Positions 13,341-27,500 of a stretch of 64,000 bases of DNA are shown here, piece by piece. The notes beneath the pieces were generated by a model. It was not told the DNA's origin. It did no database searches and saw nothing but the letters and a program-made list of their open reading frames with translations. Position numbers and translations under genes: made by a program. Source of the stretch: Coriaria nepalensis. Its lineage: Eukaryota; Streptophyta; Magnoliopsida; Cucurbitales; Coriariaceae. The stretch is from NCBI GenBank assembly GCA_027186245.1, contig CP114481.1:34813501-34877500 (forward strand), in the 5' to 3' direction. How positions within the stretch are numbered: position 1 is the stretch's first letter; each line of letters opens with the position of its first letter.

Positions 13341-16300
13341 TCAATGAGTCATTTCAAGTCAATAACTTATTTCAAAGCAAGTCGAACGAATTCTATTTTT
13401 GCACTACAAACAGAAGTTTTTTTCATAACTTGCAAATGATCAATGCAAGGAAAGTGTGCATTCGTTTAACCTTTAAATCATTTCAATGAGTCATTTCAAG
13501 TCAATAACTTATTTCAAAGCAAGTCGAACGAATTCTATTTTTGCACTGCAAACACAAGTTTTGTGCATAACTTGCAAATGATCAATGCAAGGAAACTGTG
13601 CATTCGTTTAACCTTAAAACCATTTCAATAAGTCATTTCCAGTCAATAACTTATTTCAAAGCAAGTCGAAAGAATTCTATTGTTGCACTACAAATGAGAG
13701 TTTTGGGCATAACTTGCAAATGATCAATGCAAGGAGAGTGTGCATTCGTTTAACCTTTAAATCATTTCAGAGAGTCATTACAAGTCAATAACTTATTTCC
13801 AAGCAAGTCGAACGAATTCTATTTTTGCACTACAAACACAAGTTTTGTGCATAACTTGCAAATGATCAATGCAAGGAAAGTGTGCATTCGTTTAACCTTA
13901 AAATCATTTCATGTGTCATTTTAAGTCAATAACTTATTTCAAAGCAAGTCGAACGAATTCTATTTTTGCACTACAAACACAAGTTTTGTGCATAACTTGG
14001 AAATGATCAATGCAAGGAAAGTGTGAATTCGTTTAACCTTAAAATCAATTCAATGAGTCATTTCAAGTCAATAACTTATTTCAAAGCAAGTCGAACGAAT
14101 TCTATTTTTGCACTACAAACAGAAGTTTTGTGCATAACTTGCAAATGATCAATGCAAGGAAAGTGTGCAGTCGTTTAACTTAAAATCAGTTCAATGAGTC
14201 ATTTCAAGTCAATAATTTATTTCAAAGCAAGTCGAACGAATTCAATTTTTGCACTACAAACACAAGTTTTGTGCATAACTTGCAAATGATCAATGCAAGG
14301 AATGTGTGCATTCGTTTAACCTTGAAATCATTTCAATGAGTCATTTCAAGTCAATATCTTATTTCAAAGTAATTCGAACGAGCACTATTTTTGCACTACA
14401 AATGCAAGTTTTGTGCATAACTTGCAAATGATCAATGCAAGGAAAGTGTGCATTCGTTTAACCTTAAAATCATTTCAATGAGTCATTTCCAGTCAATAAC
14501 TTATTTCAAAGCATGTCGAAAGAATTCTATTTTTGCACTACAAACAGAAGTTTTCTGCATAACTTGCAAATGATCAATGCAAGGAAAGTGTGCATTTGTT
14601 TAACCTTAAAATCATTTCAATGAGTCATTTCAAGTCAATAACTTATTTCAAAGCAAGTCGAACGAATTCTATTTTTGCACTACAAACACAAGTTTTGTGC
14701 ATAACTTGCAAATGATCAATGCAAGGAAAGTTTGCATTCGTTTAACCTTTAAATCATTTCAATGAGTCATTTCAAGTCAATAACTTATTTCAAAGCAAGT
14801 CGAACGAATTCTATTTTTGCACTACAAACAGAAGTTTTTTTCATAACTTGCAAATGATCAATGCAAGGAAAGTGTGCATTCGTTTAACCTTTAAATCATT
14901 TCAATGAGTCATTTCAAGTCAATAACTTATTTCAAAGCAAGTCGAACGAATTCTATTTTTGCACTGCAAACACAAGTTTTGTGCATAACTTGCAAATGAT
15001 CAATGCAAGGAAAGTGTGCATTCGTTTAACCTTAAAACCATTTCAATAAGTCATTTCCAGTCAATAACTTATTTCAAAGCAAGTCGAAAGAATTCTATTG
15101 TTGCACTTCAAATGAGAGTTTTGGGCATAACTTGCAAATGATCAATGCAAGGAGAGTGTGCATTCGTTTAACCTTTAAATCATTTCAGAGAGTCATTACA
15201 AGTCAATAACTTATTTCCAAGCAAGTCGAACGAATTCTATTTTTGCACTACAAACACAAGTTTTGTGCATAACTTGCAAATGATCATTGCAAGGAAAGTG
15301 TGCATTCGTTTAACCTTAAAATCATTTCATGTGTCATTTTAAGTCAATAACTTATTTCAAAGCAAGTCGAACGAATTCTATTTTTGCACTACAAACACAA
15401 GTTTTGTGCATAACTTGCAAGTGATCAATGCAAGGAAAGTGTGCATTCATTTAACCTTAAAATCATTTCACTGTGTCATTTCAAGTCGATATCTTATTTC
15501 AAAGCAATTGGAATGAATTCTATTTTTGCACAACAAACAGAAGTTTTGTGCATAACTTGCAAATGATCAATGCAAGGAATGTGTGCATTCGTTTAACCTT
15601 AAAATCATTTCAATGAGTCATTTCAAGTCAATATCTTATTTCAAAGTAATTCGAACGAGCACTATTTTTGCACTACAAATGCATGTTTTGTGCATAACTT
15701 GCACATGATCAATGCAAGGAAAGTGTGCATTCGTTTAACCTTAAAATCATTTCAATAAGTCATTTCAAGTCAATAACTTATTTCAAAGCAAGTCGAAAGA
15801 ATTCTATTGTTGCACTACAAATGCAAGTTTTGGGCATAACTTGCAAATGATCAATGCAAGGAAAGTGTGCATTCGTTTAACCTTTAAATCATTTCAGAGA
15901 GTCATTACAAGTCAATAACTTATTTCAAAGCAAGTCGAACGAATTCTATTTTTGCACTACAAACACAAGTTTGGTGCATAACTTGCAAATGATCAATGCA
16001 AGGAAAGTGTGCATTCGTTTAACCTTAAAATCAATTCAATGAGTCATTTCAAGTCAATAACTTATTTCAAAGCAAGTCGAACGAATTCTATTTTTGCACT
16101 ACAAACACAAGTTTTGTGCATAACTTGCAAATGATCAATGCAAGGAAAGTGTGCATTCGTTTAACCTTAAAATCATTTCAGAGAGTCATTACAAGTCAAT
16201 AACTTATTTCAAAGCAAGTCGAACGAATTCTATTTTTGCACTACAAACACAAGTTTTGTGCATAACTTGCAAATGATCAATGCAAGGAAAGTGTGCATTC

Positions 16301-16380
16301 GTTTAACCTTAAAATCATTTCAATGAGTCATTTCAAGTCAATAACTTATTTCAAAGCAAGTCGAACGAATTCTATTTTTG
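13340..16380 (+). repeat. Degenerate re-copy of the 7.66-10.85 kb region
   Basis: 13,340 to about 14,280 matches 7,660-8,600 at +5,680 (GTGTGAATTCG at 14,022 against 8,342). After about 14,290 the offset falls to 5,537, so one monomer is missing, and the match continues to about 16,380 against about 10,850. The GAGAGTTTTGGGC landmark at 13,696 and 15,114 is 1,418 bp apart, which is the 1,560-bp unit less one monomer. This segment therefore bridges the two 4.28-kb copies and shows the 11-mer HOR eroding by whole-monomer loss. Confidence 0.82.
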
Positions 16381-19300
16381 CACTACAAACACAAGTTTTG
16401 TGCATAACTTGCAAATGATCAATGCAAGGAAAGTGTGCATTCGTTTAACCTTTAAATCATTTCAACGAGTCATTTCAAGTCAATAACTTATTTCAAAGCA
16501 AGTCGAACGAATTCTATTTTTGCACTACAAACAGAAGTTTTTTTCATAACTTGCAAATGATCAATGCAAGGAAAGTGTGCATTCGTTTAACCTTTAAATC
16601 ATTTCAATGAGTCATTTCAAGTCAATAACTTATTTCAAAGCAAGTCGAACGAATTCTATTTTTGCACTGCAAACACAAGTTTTGTGCATAACTTGCAAAT
16701 GATCAATGCAAGGAAAGTGTGCATTCGTTTAACCTTAAAACCATTTCAATAAGTCATTTCCAGTCAATAACTTATTTCAAAGCAAGTCGAAAGAATTCTA
16801 TTGTTGCACTACAAATGAGAGTTTTGGGCATAACTTGCAAATGATCAATGCAAGGAGAGTGTGCATTCGTTTAACCTTTAAATCATTTCAGAGAGTCATT
16901 ACAAGTCAATAACTTATTTCCAAGCAAGTCGAACGAATTCTATTTTTGCACTACAAACACAAGTTTTGTGCATAACTTGCAAATGATCAATGCAAGGAAA
17001 GTGTGCATTCGTTTAACCTTAAAATCATTTCATGTGTCATTTTAAGTCAATAACTTATTTCAAAGCAAGTCGAACGAATTCTATTTTTGCACTACAAACA
17101 CAAGTTTTGTGCATAACTTGCAAGTGATCAATGCAAGGAAAGTGTGCATTCATTTAACCTTAAAATCATTTCACTGTGTCATTTCAAGTCGATATCTTAT
17201 TTCAAAGCAATTGGAATGAATTCTATTTTTGCACAACAAACAGAAGTTTTGTGCATAACTTGCAAATGATCAATGCAAGGAATGTGTGCATTCGTTTAAC
17301 CTTAAAATCATTTCAATGAGTCATTTCAAGTCAATATCTTATTTCAAAGTAATTCGAACGAGCACTATTTTTGCACTACAAATGCATGTTTTGTGCATAA
17401 CTTGCACATGATCAATGCAAGGAAAGTGTGCATTCGTTTAACCTTAAAATCATTTCAATAAGTCATTTCAAGTCAATAACTTATTTCAAAGCAAGTCGAA
17501 AGAATTCTATTGTTGCACTACAAATGCAAGTTTTGGGCATAACTTGCAAATGATCAATGCAAGGAAAGTGTGCATTCGTTTAACATTTAAATCATTTCAG
17601 AGAGTCATTACAAGTCAATAACTTATTTCAAAGCAAGTCGAACGAATTCTATTTTTGCACTACAAACACAAGTTTGGTGCATAACTTGCAAATGATCAAT
17701 GCAAGGAAAGTGTGCATTCGTTTAACCTTAAAATCAATTCAATGAGTCATTTCAAGTCAATAACTTATTTCAAAGCAAGTCGAACGAATTCTATTTTTGC
17801 ACTACAAACACAAGTTTTGTGCATAACTTGCAAATGATCAATGCAAGGAAAGTGTGCATTCGTTTAACCTTAAAATCATTTCAGAGAGTCATTACAAGTC
17901 AATAACTTATTTCAAAGCAAGTCGAACGAATTCTATTTTTGCACTACAAACACAAGTTTTGTGCATAACTTGCAAATGATCAATGCAAGGAAAGTGTGCA
18001 TTCGTTTAACCTTAAAATCATTTCAATGAGTCATTTCAAGTCAATAACTTATTTCAAAGCAAGTCGAACGAATTCTATTTTTGCACTACAAACAGAAGTT
18101 TTTTGCATAACTTGCAAATGATCAATGCAAGGAAAGTGTGCATTCGTTTAACCTTAAAATCATTTCAATGAGTCATTTCAAGTCAATATCTTATTTCAAA
18201 GCAAGTCGAACGAATTCAATTTTTTTGCACTACAAACACAAGTTCTGTGCATAAGTGCAAATGATCATTGCAAGGAAAGTGTGCATTCGTTTAACCTTAA
18301 AATCGTTTCAATGAGTCATTTCAAGTCAATAACTTATTTCAAAGCAAGTCGAACGAATTCTATTTTTGCACTACAAACACAAGTTTTCTTCATAACTTGC
18401 AAATGATCAATGCAAGGAAAGTTTGCATTCGTTTAACCTTGAAATCATTTCAATGAGTCATTTCAAGTCAATATTTTATTTCAAAGTAATTCGAACGAGC
18501 ACTATTTTTGCACAACAAATGCATGTTTTGTGCATAACTTGCACATGATCAATGCATGGAAACTGTGCATTCGTCTAACGTTAAAATCATTTCAATGTGT
18601 CTTTTCAAGTCAATAACTTATTTCAAAGCAAGTCGAAAGAATTCTATTTTTGCACTACAAATGCAAGTTTTGGGCATAACTTGCAAATGATAAATGCAAG
18701 GAAAGTGTGCATTCGTTTAACCTTAAAATCATTTCAATGAGTCATTTCAAGTCAAGAACTTATTTCAAAGCAAGTCGAACGAATTCTATTTTTGCACTAC
18801 AAACAGAAGTTTTTTGCATAACTTGCAAATGATCAATGCAAGGAAAGTGTGCATTCGTTTAACCTTAAAATCATTTCAATGAGTCATTTCAAGTCAATAT
18901 CTTATTTCAAAGCAAGTCGAACGAATTCAATTTTTTTGCACTACAAACACAAGTTCTGTGCATAAGTGCAAATGATCATTGCAAGGAAAGTGTGCATTCG
19001 TTTAACCTTAAAATCGTTTCAATGAGTCATTTCAAGTCAATAACTTATTTCAAAGCAAGTCGAACGAATTCTATTTTTGCACTACAAACACAAGTTTTCT
19101 TCATAACTTGCAAATGATCAATGCAAGGAAAGTTTGCATTCGTTTAACCTTGAAATCATTTCAATGAGTCATTTCAAGTCAATATTTTATTTCAAAGTAA
19201 TTCGAACGAGCACTATTTTTGCACAACAAATGCATGTTTTGTGCATAACTTGCACATGATCAATGCATGGAAACTGTGCATTCGTCTAACCTTAAAATCA

Positions 19301-20580
19301 TTTCAATGTGTCTTTTCAAGTCAATAACTTATTTCAAAGCAAGTCGAAAGAATTCTATTTTTGCACTACAAATGCAAGTTTTGGGCATAACTTGCAAATG
19401 ATCAATGCAAGGAAAGTGTGCATTCGTTTAACCTTAAAATCATTTCAATGAGTCATTTCAAGTCAATAACTTATTTCAAAGCAAGTCGAACGAATTCTAT
19501 TTTTGCACTACAAACAGAAGTTTTTTGCATAACTTGCAAATGATCAATGCAAGGAAAGTGTGCATTCGTTTAACCTTAAAATCATTTCAATGAGTCATTT
19601 CAAGTCAATATCTTATTTCAAAGCAAGTCGAACGAATTCAATTTTTTTGCACTAAAAACACAAGTTCTGTGCATAAGTGCAAATGATCATTGCAAGGAAA
19701 GTGTGCATTCGTTTAACCTTAAAATCGTTTCAATGAGTCATTTCAAGTCAATAACTTATTTCAAAGCAAGTCGAACGAATTCTATTTTTGCACTACAAAC
19801 AGAAGTTTTTTGCATAACTTGCAAATAATCAATGCAAGGAAAGTGTCCATTCGTTTAACCTTTAAATCATTTCAATGAGTCATTTCAAGTCAATAACTTA
19901 TTTCAAAGCAAGTCGAACGAATTCTATTTCTGCACTACAAACAGAAGTTTTGTGCATAACTTGCAAATGATCAATGCAAGGAAAGTGTGCATTCGTTTAA
20001 CATAAAATCATTTCAATGAGTCATTTCAGGTCAATAATTTATTTCAAAGCAAGTCGAACGAATTCAATTTTTGCACTACAAACACAAGTTTTGTGCATAA
20101 CTTGCAAATGATCATTGCAAGGAAAGTGTGCATTCGTGTAACCTTAAAATCAATTCAATGAGTCATTTCAAGTCAATAACTTATTTTAAAGCAAGTCGAA
20201 CGAATTCTATTTTTGCACTACAGACAGAAGTTTTGTGCATAACTTGCAAATGATCAATGCAAGGAAAGTGTGCATTCGTTTAACCTTAAAATCATTTCAA
20301 TGAGTCATTTCCAGTCAATAACTTATTTCAAAGCATGTCGAGAGAATTCTATTTTTGCCCTACAAACAGAAGTTTTCTGCATAAGTTGCAAATGATCAAT
20401 GCAAGGAAAGTGTGCATTCGTTTAACCTTTAAATCATTTCAATGAGTCATTTCAAGTCAATAACTTATTTCAAAGCAAGTCGAACGAATTCTATTTTTGC
20501 ACTACAAACACAAGTTTTGTGCATAACTTGCAAATGATCAATGCAAGGAAAGTGTGCATTCGTTTAACCTTTAAATCATT
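16300..20580 (+). repeat. 4.28-kb duplicated segment, copy 2, with second 711-bp HOR cluster
   Basis: This is the partner of 9,060-13,340 at +7,240. It reproduces the deleted 11-mer HOR followed by the 711-bp 5-mer units, with TTTTTTGCAC at 18,221, 18,932 and 19,643 (711 bp apart, as in copy 1). Even private changes such as ACTAAAAACACAAG in the third unit are shared (12,411 and 19,651), so the 5-mer amplified before the larger segment was copied. At about 20,590 the partner sequences diverge, where CATCCCAAGTC replaces CATTTCAAGTC. Confidence 0.88.
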
Positions 20581-23500
20581 TCAATGAGTCATCCCAAGTC
20601 AATAACTTATTTCAAAGCAAGTCGAACGAATTCTATTTTTGCACTACAAACACAAGTTTTGTGCATAACTTGAAAATGATCAATGCAAGGAAAGTGTGCA
20701 TTCGTTTAACCTTTAAATCATTTCAGAGAGTCATTACAAGTCAATAACTTATTTCAGAGGCAAGTCAAACGAATTCTATTTTTGCACTACAAACACAAGT
20801 TTTGTGCATAACTTACAAATGATCAATGCAAGGAAAGTGTGCATTCGTTTAACCTTAAAATCATTTCAATGAGTCATTTCCAGTCAATAACTTATTTCGA
20901 AGCAAGTCGAAAGAATTCTATTTTTGCATTACAAATGCAAGTTTTGGGCATAACTTGGAAATGATCAATGCAAGGAAAGTGTGCATTCGTTTAACCTTAA
21001 AATCATTTCAATGAGTCATTTCAAGTCAATAACTTATTTCAAAGCAAGTGGAACGAATTCTATTTTTGCACTACAAACACAAGTTTTGTGCATAACTTGC
21101 AAATGATCAATGCAAGGAATGTGTGCATTCGTTTAACCTTTAAATCATTTCAGAGAGTCATTACAAGTCAATAACTTATTTCAAAGCAAGTCGAACGAAT
21201 TCTATTTTTGCACTACAAACACAAGTTTTGTGCATAACTTGCAAATGATCAATGCAAGGAAAGTGTGCATTCGTTTAACCTTAAAATCATTCCAATGAGT
21301 CATTTCGAGTCAATAACTTATTTCAAAGCAAGTCGAACGAATTCTATTTTTGCACTACAAACAGAAGTTTTTTGCATAACTTGCAAATGATCAATGCAAG
21401 GAAAGTGTGCATTCGTTTAACCTTTAAATCATTTCAATGAGTCATTTCAAGTCAATAATTTATTTCAAAGCAAGTCGAACGAATTCTATTTTTGCACTAC
21501 AAACAGAAGTTTTGTGCATAACTTGCAAATGATCAATGCAAGGAAAGTGTGCATTCGTTTAACCTTAAAATCATTTCAATGAGTCATTTCAAGTCAATAA
21601 CTTATTTCAAAGCAAGTCGAACGAATTCTATTTTTGCACTACAAACACAAGTTTTGTGCATAACTTGCAAGTGATCAATGCAAGGAAAGTGTGCATTGAT
21701 TTAACCTTAAAATCATTTCAATGTGTCATTTCAAGTCGATATCTTATTTCGAAGCAAGTCGAACGAATTCTATTTTTGCACAACAAACAGATGTTTTTTG
21801 CATAACTTGCAAATGATCAATGCAAGGAAAGTGTGCATTCGTTTAACCTTTAAATCATTTCAATGAGTCATTTCAAGTCAATAACTTATTTCAAAGCAAG
21901 TCGAACGAATTCTATTTTTGCACAACAAACAGAAGTTTTTTGCATAACTTGCAAATGATCAATGCAAGGAAAGTGTGCATTCGTTTAACCTTTAAATCAT
22001 TTCAATGAGTCATTTCAAGTCAATAACTTATTTCAAAGCAAGTCGAACGAATTCTATTTTTGCACTACAAACTGAAGTTTTGTGCATAACTTGCGAATGA
22101 TCGATGCAAGGAAAGTGTGCATTCGTTTAACTTAAAATCATTTCAATGAGTCATTTCAAGTCAATAATTTATTTCAAAGCAAGTCGAACGAATTCAATTT
22201 TTGCACTACAAACACAAGTTTTGTGCATAACTTGCACATGATCAGTGCAAGGAAACTGTGGATTCGTTTAACCTTAAAATCATTTAAATGTGTCATTTCA
22301 AGTCAATAACTTATTTCAAAGCAAGTCGAACGAATTCTATTTTTGCACTACAAACACAAGTTTTGTGCATAACTTGCAAGTGATCAATGCAAGGGAAGTG
22401 TGCATTCATTTAACCTTAAAATCATTTCAATGTGTCATTTCAAGTTGATATCTTATTTCAAAGCGAGTCGAACAAATTCTATTTTTGCACTACAAACACA
22501 AGTTTTGTGCATAACTTCCAAATGATCATTGCGAGGAAAGTGTGCATTCGTTTAACCTTAAAATCAATTCAATGAGTCATATCAAGTCAATATCTTATTT
22601 CAAAGTAATTCGAACGAGCACTATTTTTGCACTACAAATGCAAGTTTTGTGCATAACTTGCACATGATCAATGCAAGGAAACTGTGCATTCGTTTAACCT
22701 TAAAATCATTTCAATGTGTCATTTCAAGTCAATAACTTATTTCAAAGCAAGTCGAACGAATTCTATTTTTGAACTACAAACACAAGTTTTGTGCATAACC
22801 TGCAAATGATCAATGCAAGGAAAGTGTGCATTCGTTTAACCTTAAAATCATTTCAATGAGTCATTTCAAGTCAATAACTTATTTCAAAGCAAGTCGAACG
22901 AATTCTATTTTGGCACTACAACCAGAAGTTTTCTGCATAACTTGCAAATGATCAATGCAAGGAAAGTGTGTATTCGTTTAACATTTAAATCATTTCAATG
23001 AGTCATTTCAAGTCAATAACTTATTTCAAAGCAAGTCGAACGAATTCTATTTTTGCACTACAAACAGAAGTTTTTTGCATAACTTACAAATGATCAATGC
23101 AAGGAAAGTGTGCATTCGTTTAACCTTTAAATCATTGCAATGAGTCATTTCAAGTCAATAACTTATTTCAAAGCAAGTCGAACGAATTCTATTTTTGCAC
23201 TACAAACACAAGTTTTGTGCATAACTTGCAAATGATCAATGCAAGGCAAGTGTGCATTCGTTTAACCTTTAAATCATTTCAGAGAGTCATTACAAGTCAA
23301 TAACTTATTTCAAAGCAAGTCGAACGAATTCTTTTTTTTCACTACGAACACAAGTTTTGTGCATAACTTGCAAATGATCAATGCAAGGAAAGTGTGCATT
23401 CGTTTAACCTTTAAATCATTTCAATGAGTCATTTCAAGTCAATGACTTATTACAAAGCAAGTCGAACGAATTCTATTTTTGCACTACAAACAGAAGTTTT

Positions 23501-26500
23501 GTGCATAACTTGCAAATGATCAATGCAAGGAAAGTGTGCATTCGTTTAACCTTAAAATCATTTCAATGAGTCATTTCCAGTCAATAACTTATTTCAAAGC
23601 AAGTCGAAAGAATTCTATTTTTGCACTACAAATGCAAGTTTTGGGCATAACTTGCAAATGATCAATGCAAGGAAAGTGTGCATTCGTTTAACCTTAAAAT
23701 CATTTCAATGAGTCATTTCAAGTCAATAACTTATTTCAAAGCAGGTCGAACGAATTCTATTTTTGCACTACAAACACAAGTTTTGTGCATAACTTGCAAA
23801 TGATCAATCCAAGGAAAGTGTGCATTCGTTTAACCTTAAAATCATTTCAATGATTCATTTCCAGTCAATAACTTATTTCAAAGCAAGTCGAAAGAATTCT
23901 ATTTTTGCACTACAAACACAAGTTTTGTGCATAACTTGCAAATGATCATTGCAAGGAAAGTTCGCATTCTTATAACCTTAAAATCAATTCAATGAGTCAT
24001 TTCAAGTCAATAACTTATTTCAAAGCAAGTCGAACGAATTCTATTTTTGCACTTCAAACACAAGTTTTGTGCATAACTTCCAAATGATCATTGCAAGGAA
24101 AGTGTGCATTCGTTTAACCTTAAAATCAATTCAATAAGTCATATCAAGTCAATAACTTATTTCAAAGCAAGTCGAACGAATTCTATTTTTGCACAGCAAA
24201 CAGAAGTTTTGTGCATAACTTCCAAATGATCAATGCAAGGAAAGTGTGCATTCGTTTAACATTTAAATCATTTCAATGAGTCATTTCAAGTCAATAACTT
24301 ATTTCAAAGCAAGTCGAACGAATTCTATTTTTGCACTACAAACAGAAGTTTTTTGCATAACTTGCAAATGATCAATGCAAGGAAAATGTGCATTCGTTTA
24401 ACCTTCAAATCATTTCAATGAGTCATTTCCAGTCAATAACTTATTTCAAAGCAAGTCGAAAGAATTCTATTTTTGCACTACAAATGCAAGTTTTGGGCAT
24501 AACTTGCAAATGATCAATGCAAGGAAAGTGTGCATTCGTTTAACCTTAAAATCATTTCAATGAGTCATTTCAAGTTAATAACTTATTTCAAAGAAAGTCG
24601 AACGAATTCTATTTTTGCACTACAAACACAAGTTTTGTGCATAACTTGCAAATGAACAATGCAAGGAAAGTGTGCATTCGTTTGACCTTAAAATCATTTC
24701 AATGAGTCATTTCAAGTTTATATCTTATTTCAAAGCGAGTCGAACGAATTCTATTTTTGCACTACAAACACAAGTTTTGTGCATAAGTTCCAAATGATCA
24801 ATGCAAGGAAAGTGTGCATTCGTTTAACTTAAAATCATTTCAATGAGTCATTTAAAGTCAATAATTTATTTCATAGCAAGTCGAACGAATTCAATTTTTG
24901 CACTACAAACACAAGTTTTGTGCATAAGTTGCGAATGATCATTGCAAGGAAAGTGTGCATTCGTTTAACCTTAAAATCAATTCAATGAGTCATTTCAAGT
25001 CAATAACTTATTTCAAAGCAAGTCGAACGAATTCTATTTTTGCACTACAAACACAAGTTTTGTGCATAACTTCCAAATGATCATTGCAAGGAAAGTTGGC
25101 ATTCGTTTAACCTTAAAATCATTTCAATGAGTCATTTCAAGTCGATATCTTATTTCAAAGTAATTCGAACGAGCACTATTTTTGCTCTACAAATGCAAGT
25201 TTTGTGCATAACTTGCACATGATCAATGCAAGGAAACTGTGCATTCGTTTAACCTTAAAGTCATTTCAATGTGTCTTTTCAAGTCAATAACTTATTTCAA
25301 AGCAAGTCGAAAGAATTCTATTTTTTCACTACAAATGCAAGTTTTGGGCATAACTTGCAAATGATCAATGCAAGGAAATTGTGCATTCCTTTAACCTTAA
25401 AATCATTTCAATGAGTCATTTCAAGTCAATAACTTATTTCAAAGCAATTCGAAGGAATTCTATTTTTGCACTACAACCACAAGTTTTGTGCATAACTTGC
25501 AAATGATCAATGCAAGGAAAGTGTGCATTCGTTTAACCTTTATATCATTTCAGAGAGTCATTACAAGTCAATAACTTATTTCAAAGCAAGTCGAACGAAT
25601 TCTATTTTTGCATTACAAATGCAAGTTTTGGGCATAACTTGCAAATAATCAATGCAAGGAAAGTGTGCATTCGTTTAACCTTAAAATCATTTCAATGAGT
25701 CATTTTAAGTCAATAATTTATTTCAAACCAAGTCGAACGAATTCCATTTTTGCACTACAAATGCAAGTTTTGGGCATAACTTGCAAATGATCAATGCAAG
25801 GAAAGTGTGCATTCGTTTAACCTTAAAATCATTTCAATGAGTCATTTCAAGTCAATAACTTATTTCAAAGCAAGTCGAACGAATTCTATTTTTGCACTAC
25901 AAACACAAGTTTTCTGCATAACTTGCAAATGATCAATGCAAGGAAAGTGTGCATTCGTTTGACCTTAAAATCATTTCAATAAGTCATTTCAAGTTTATAT
26001 CTTATTTCAAAGCGAGTCGAACGAATTCTATTTTTGCACTACAAACACAAGGTTTCTGCATAACTTGCAAATGATCAATGCAAGGAAAGTGTGCATTCGT
26101 TTAACCTTTAAATCATTTCAATGAGTCATTTCAAGTCAATAACTTATTTCAAAGCAAGTCGAACGAATTCTATTTTTGCACTAAAAACACAAGTTTTGTG
26201 CATAACTTGCAAATGATCAATGTAAGGAAAGTGTGCATTCATTTAACCTTTAAATCATTTCAGAGAGTCATTACAAGTCAATAACTTATTTCAAAGCAAG
26301 TCGAACGAATTCTATTTTTGCACTACAAATGCAAGTTTTGGGCATAACTTGCAAATAATCAATGCAAGGAAAGTGTGCATTCGTTTAACCTTAAAATCAT
26401 TTCAATGAGTCATTTCAAGTCAATAACTTATTTCAAAGCAATTCGAAAGAATTCTATTTTTGCACTACAACCACAAGTTTTGTGCATAACTTGCAAATGA

Positions 26501-27500
26501 TCAATGCAAGGAAAGTGTGCATTCGTTTAACCTTTAAATCATTTCAGAGAGTCATTACAAGTCAATAACTTATTTCAAAGCAAGTCGAACGAATTCTATT
26601 TTTGCACTACAATTGCAAGTTTTGGGCATAACTTGCAAATAATCAATGCAAGGAAAGTGTGCATTCGTTTAACCTTCAAATCATTTCAATGAGTCATTTC
26701 CAGTCAATAACTTATTTCAAAGCAAGTCGAAAGAATTCTATTTTTGCACTACAAATGCAAGTTTTGGGCATAACTTGCAAATGATCAATGCAAGGAAAGT
26801 GTGCATTCGTTTAACCTTAAAATCATTTCAATGAGTCATTTCAAGTTAATAACTTATTTCAAAGAAAGTCGAACGAATTCTATTTTTGCACTACAAACAC
26901 AAGTTTTGTGCATAACTTGCAAATGATCAATGCAAGGAAAGTGTGCATTCGTTTGACCTTAAAATCATTTCAATAAGTCATTTCAAGTATATATCTTATT
27001 TCAAAGCGAGTCGAACGAATTCTATTTTTGCACTACAGACACAAGTTTTGTGCATAACTTCCAAGTGATCAATGCAAAGAAAGTGTGCATTCGTTTAACT
27101 TAAAATCATTTCAATGAGTCATTTAAAGTCAATAATTTATTTCATAGCAAGTCGAACGAATTCAATTTTTGCACTACAAAAACATGTTTTGTGCATAAGT
27201 TGCAAATGATCATTGCAAGGAAAGTGTGCATTCGTTTAACCTTAAAATCAATTCAATGAGTCATTTCAAGTCAATAACTTATTTCAAAGCAAGTCGAACG
27301 AATTCTATTTTTGCACTACAAACACAAGTTTTGTGCATAACTTCCAAATGATCATTGCAAGGAAAGTGTGCATTCGTTTAACCTTAAAATCAATTCAATA
27401 AGTCATATCAAGTCAATAACTTATTTCAAAGCAAGTCGAACGAATTCTATTTTTGCACTACAACCACAAGGTTTCTGCATAAGTTGCAAATGATCAATGC
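20580..27500 (+). repeat. Mixed monomers, including copy of the window start
   Basis: About 49 monomers without a clean short HOR. 22,573 to about 23,670 reproduces 1-1,100 at +22,572. From about 24,400 a locally typical set appears: AACTTCCAAATGATCATTGC, TCAATTCAATAAGTCATATC, AAGTTTATATC and CACAAGGTTTCTGC monomers. Two similar runs near 24,400-25,050 and 26,660-27,300 share TTAATAACTTATTTCAAAGAAAG and TTTCATAGCAAGTCG variants. No gene or foreign insertion was seen. Confidence 0.8.
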
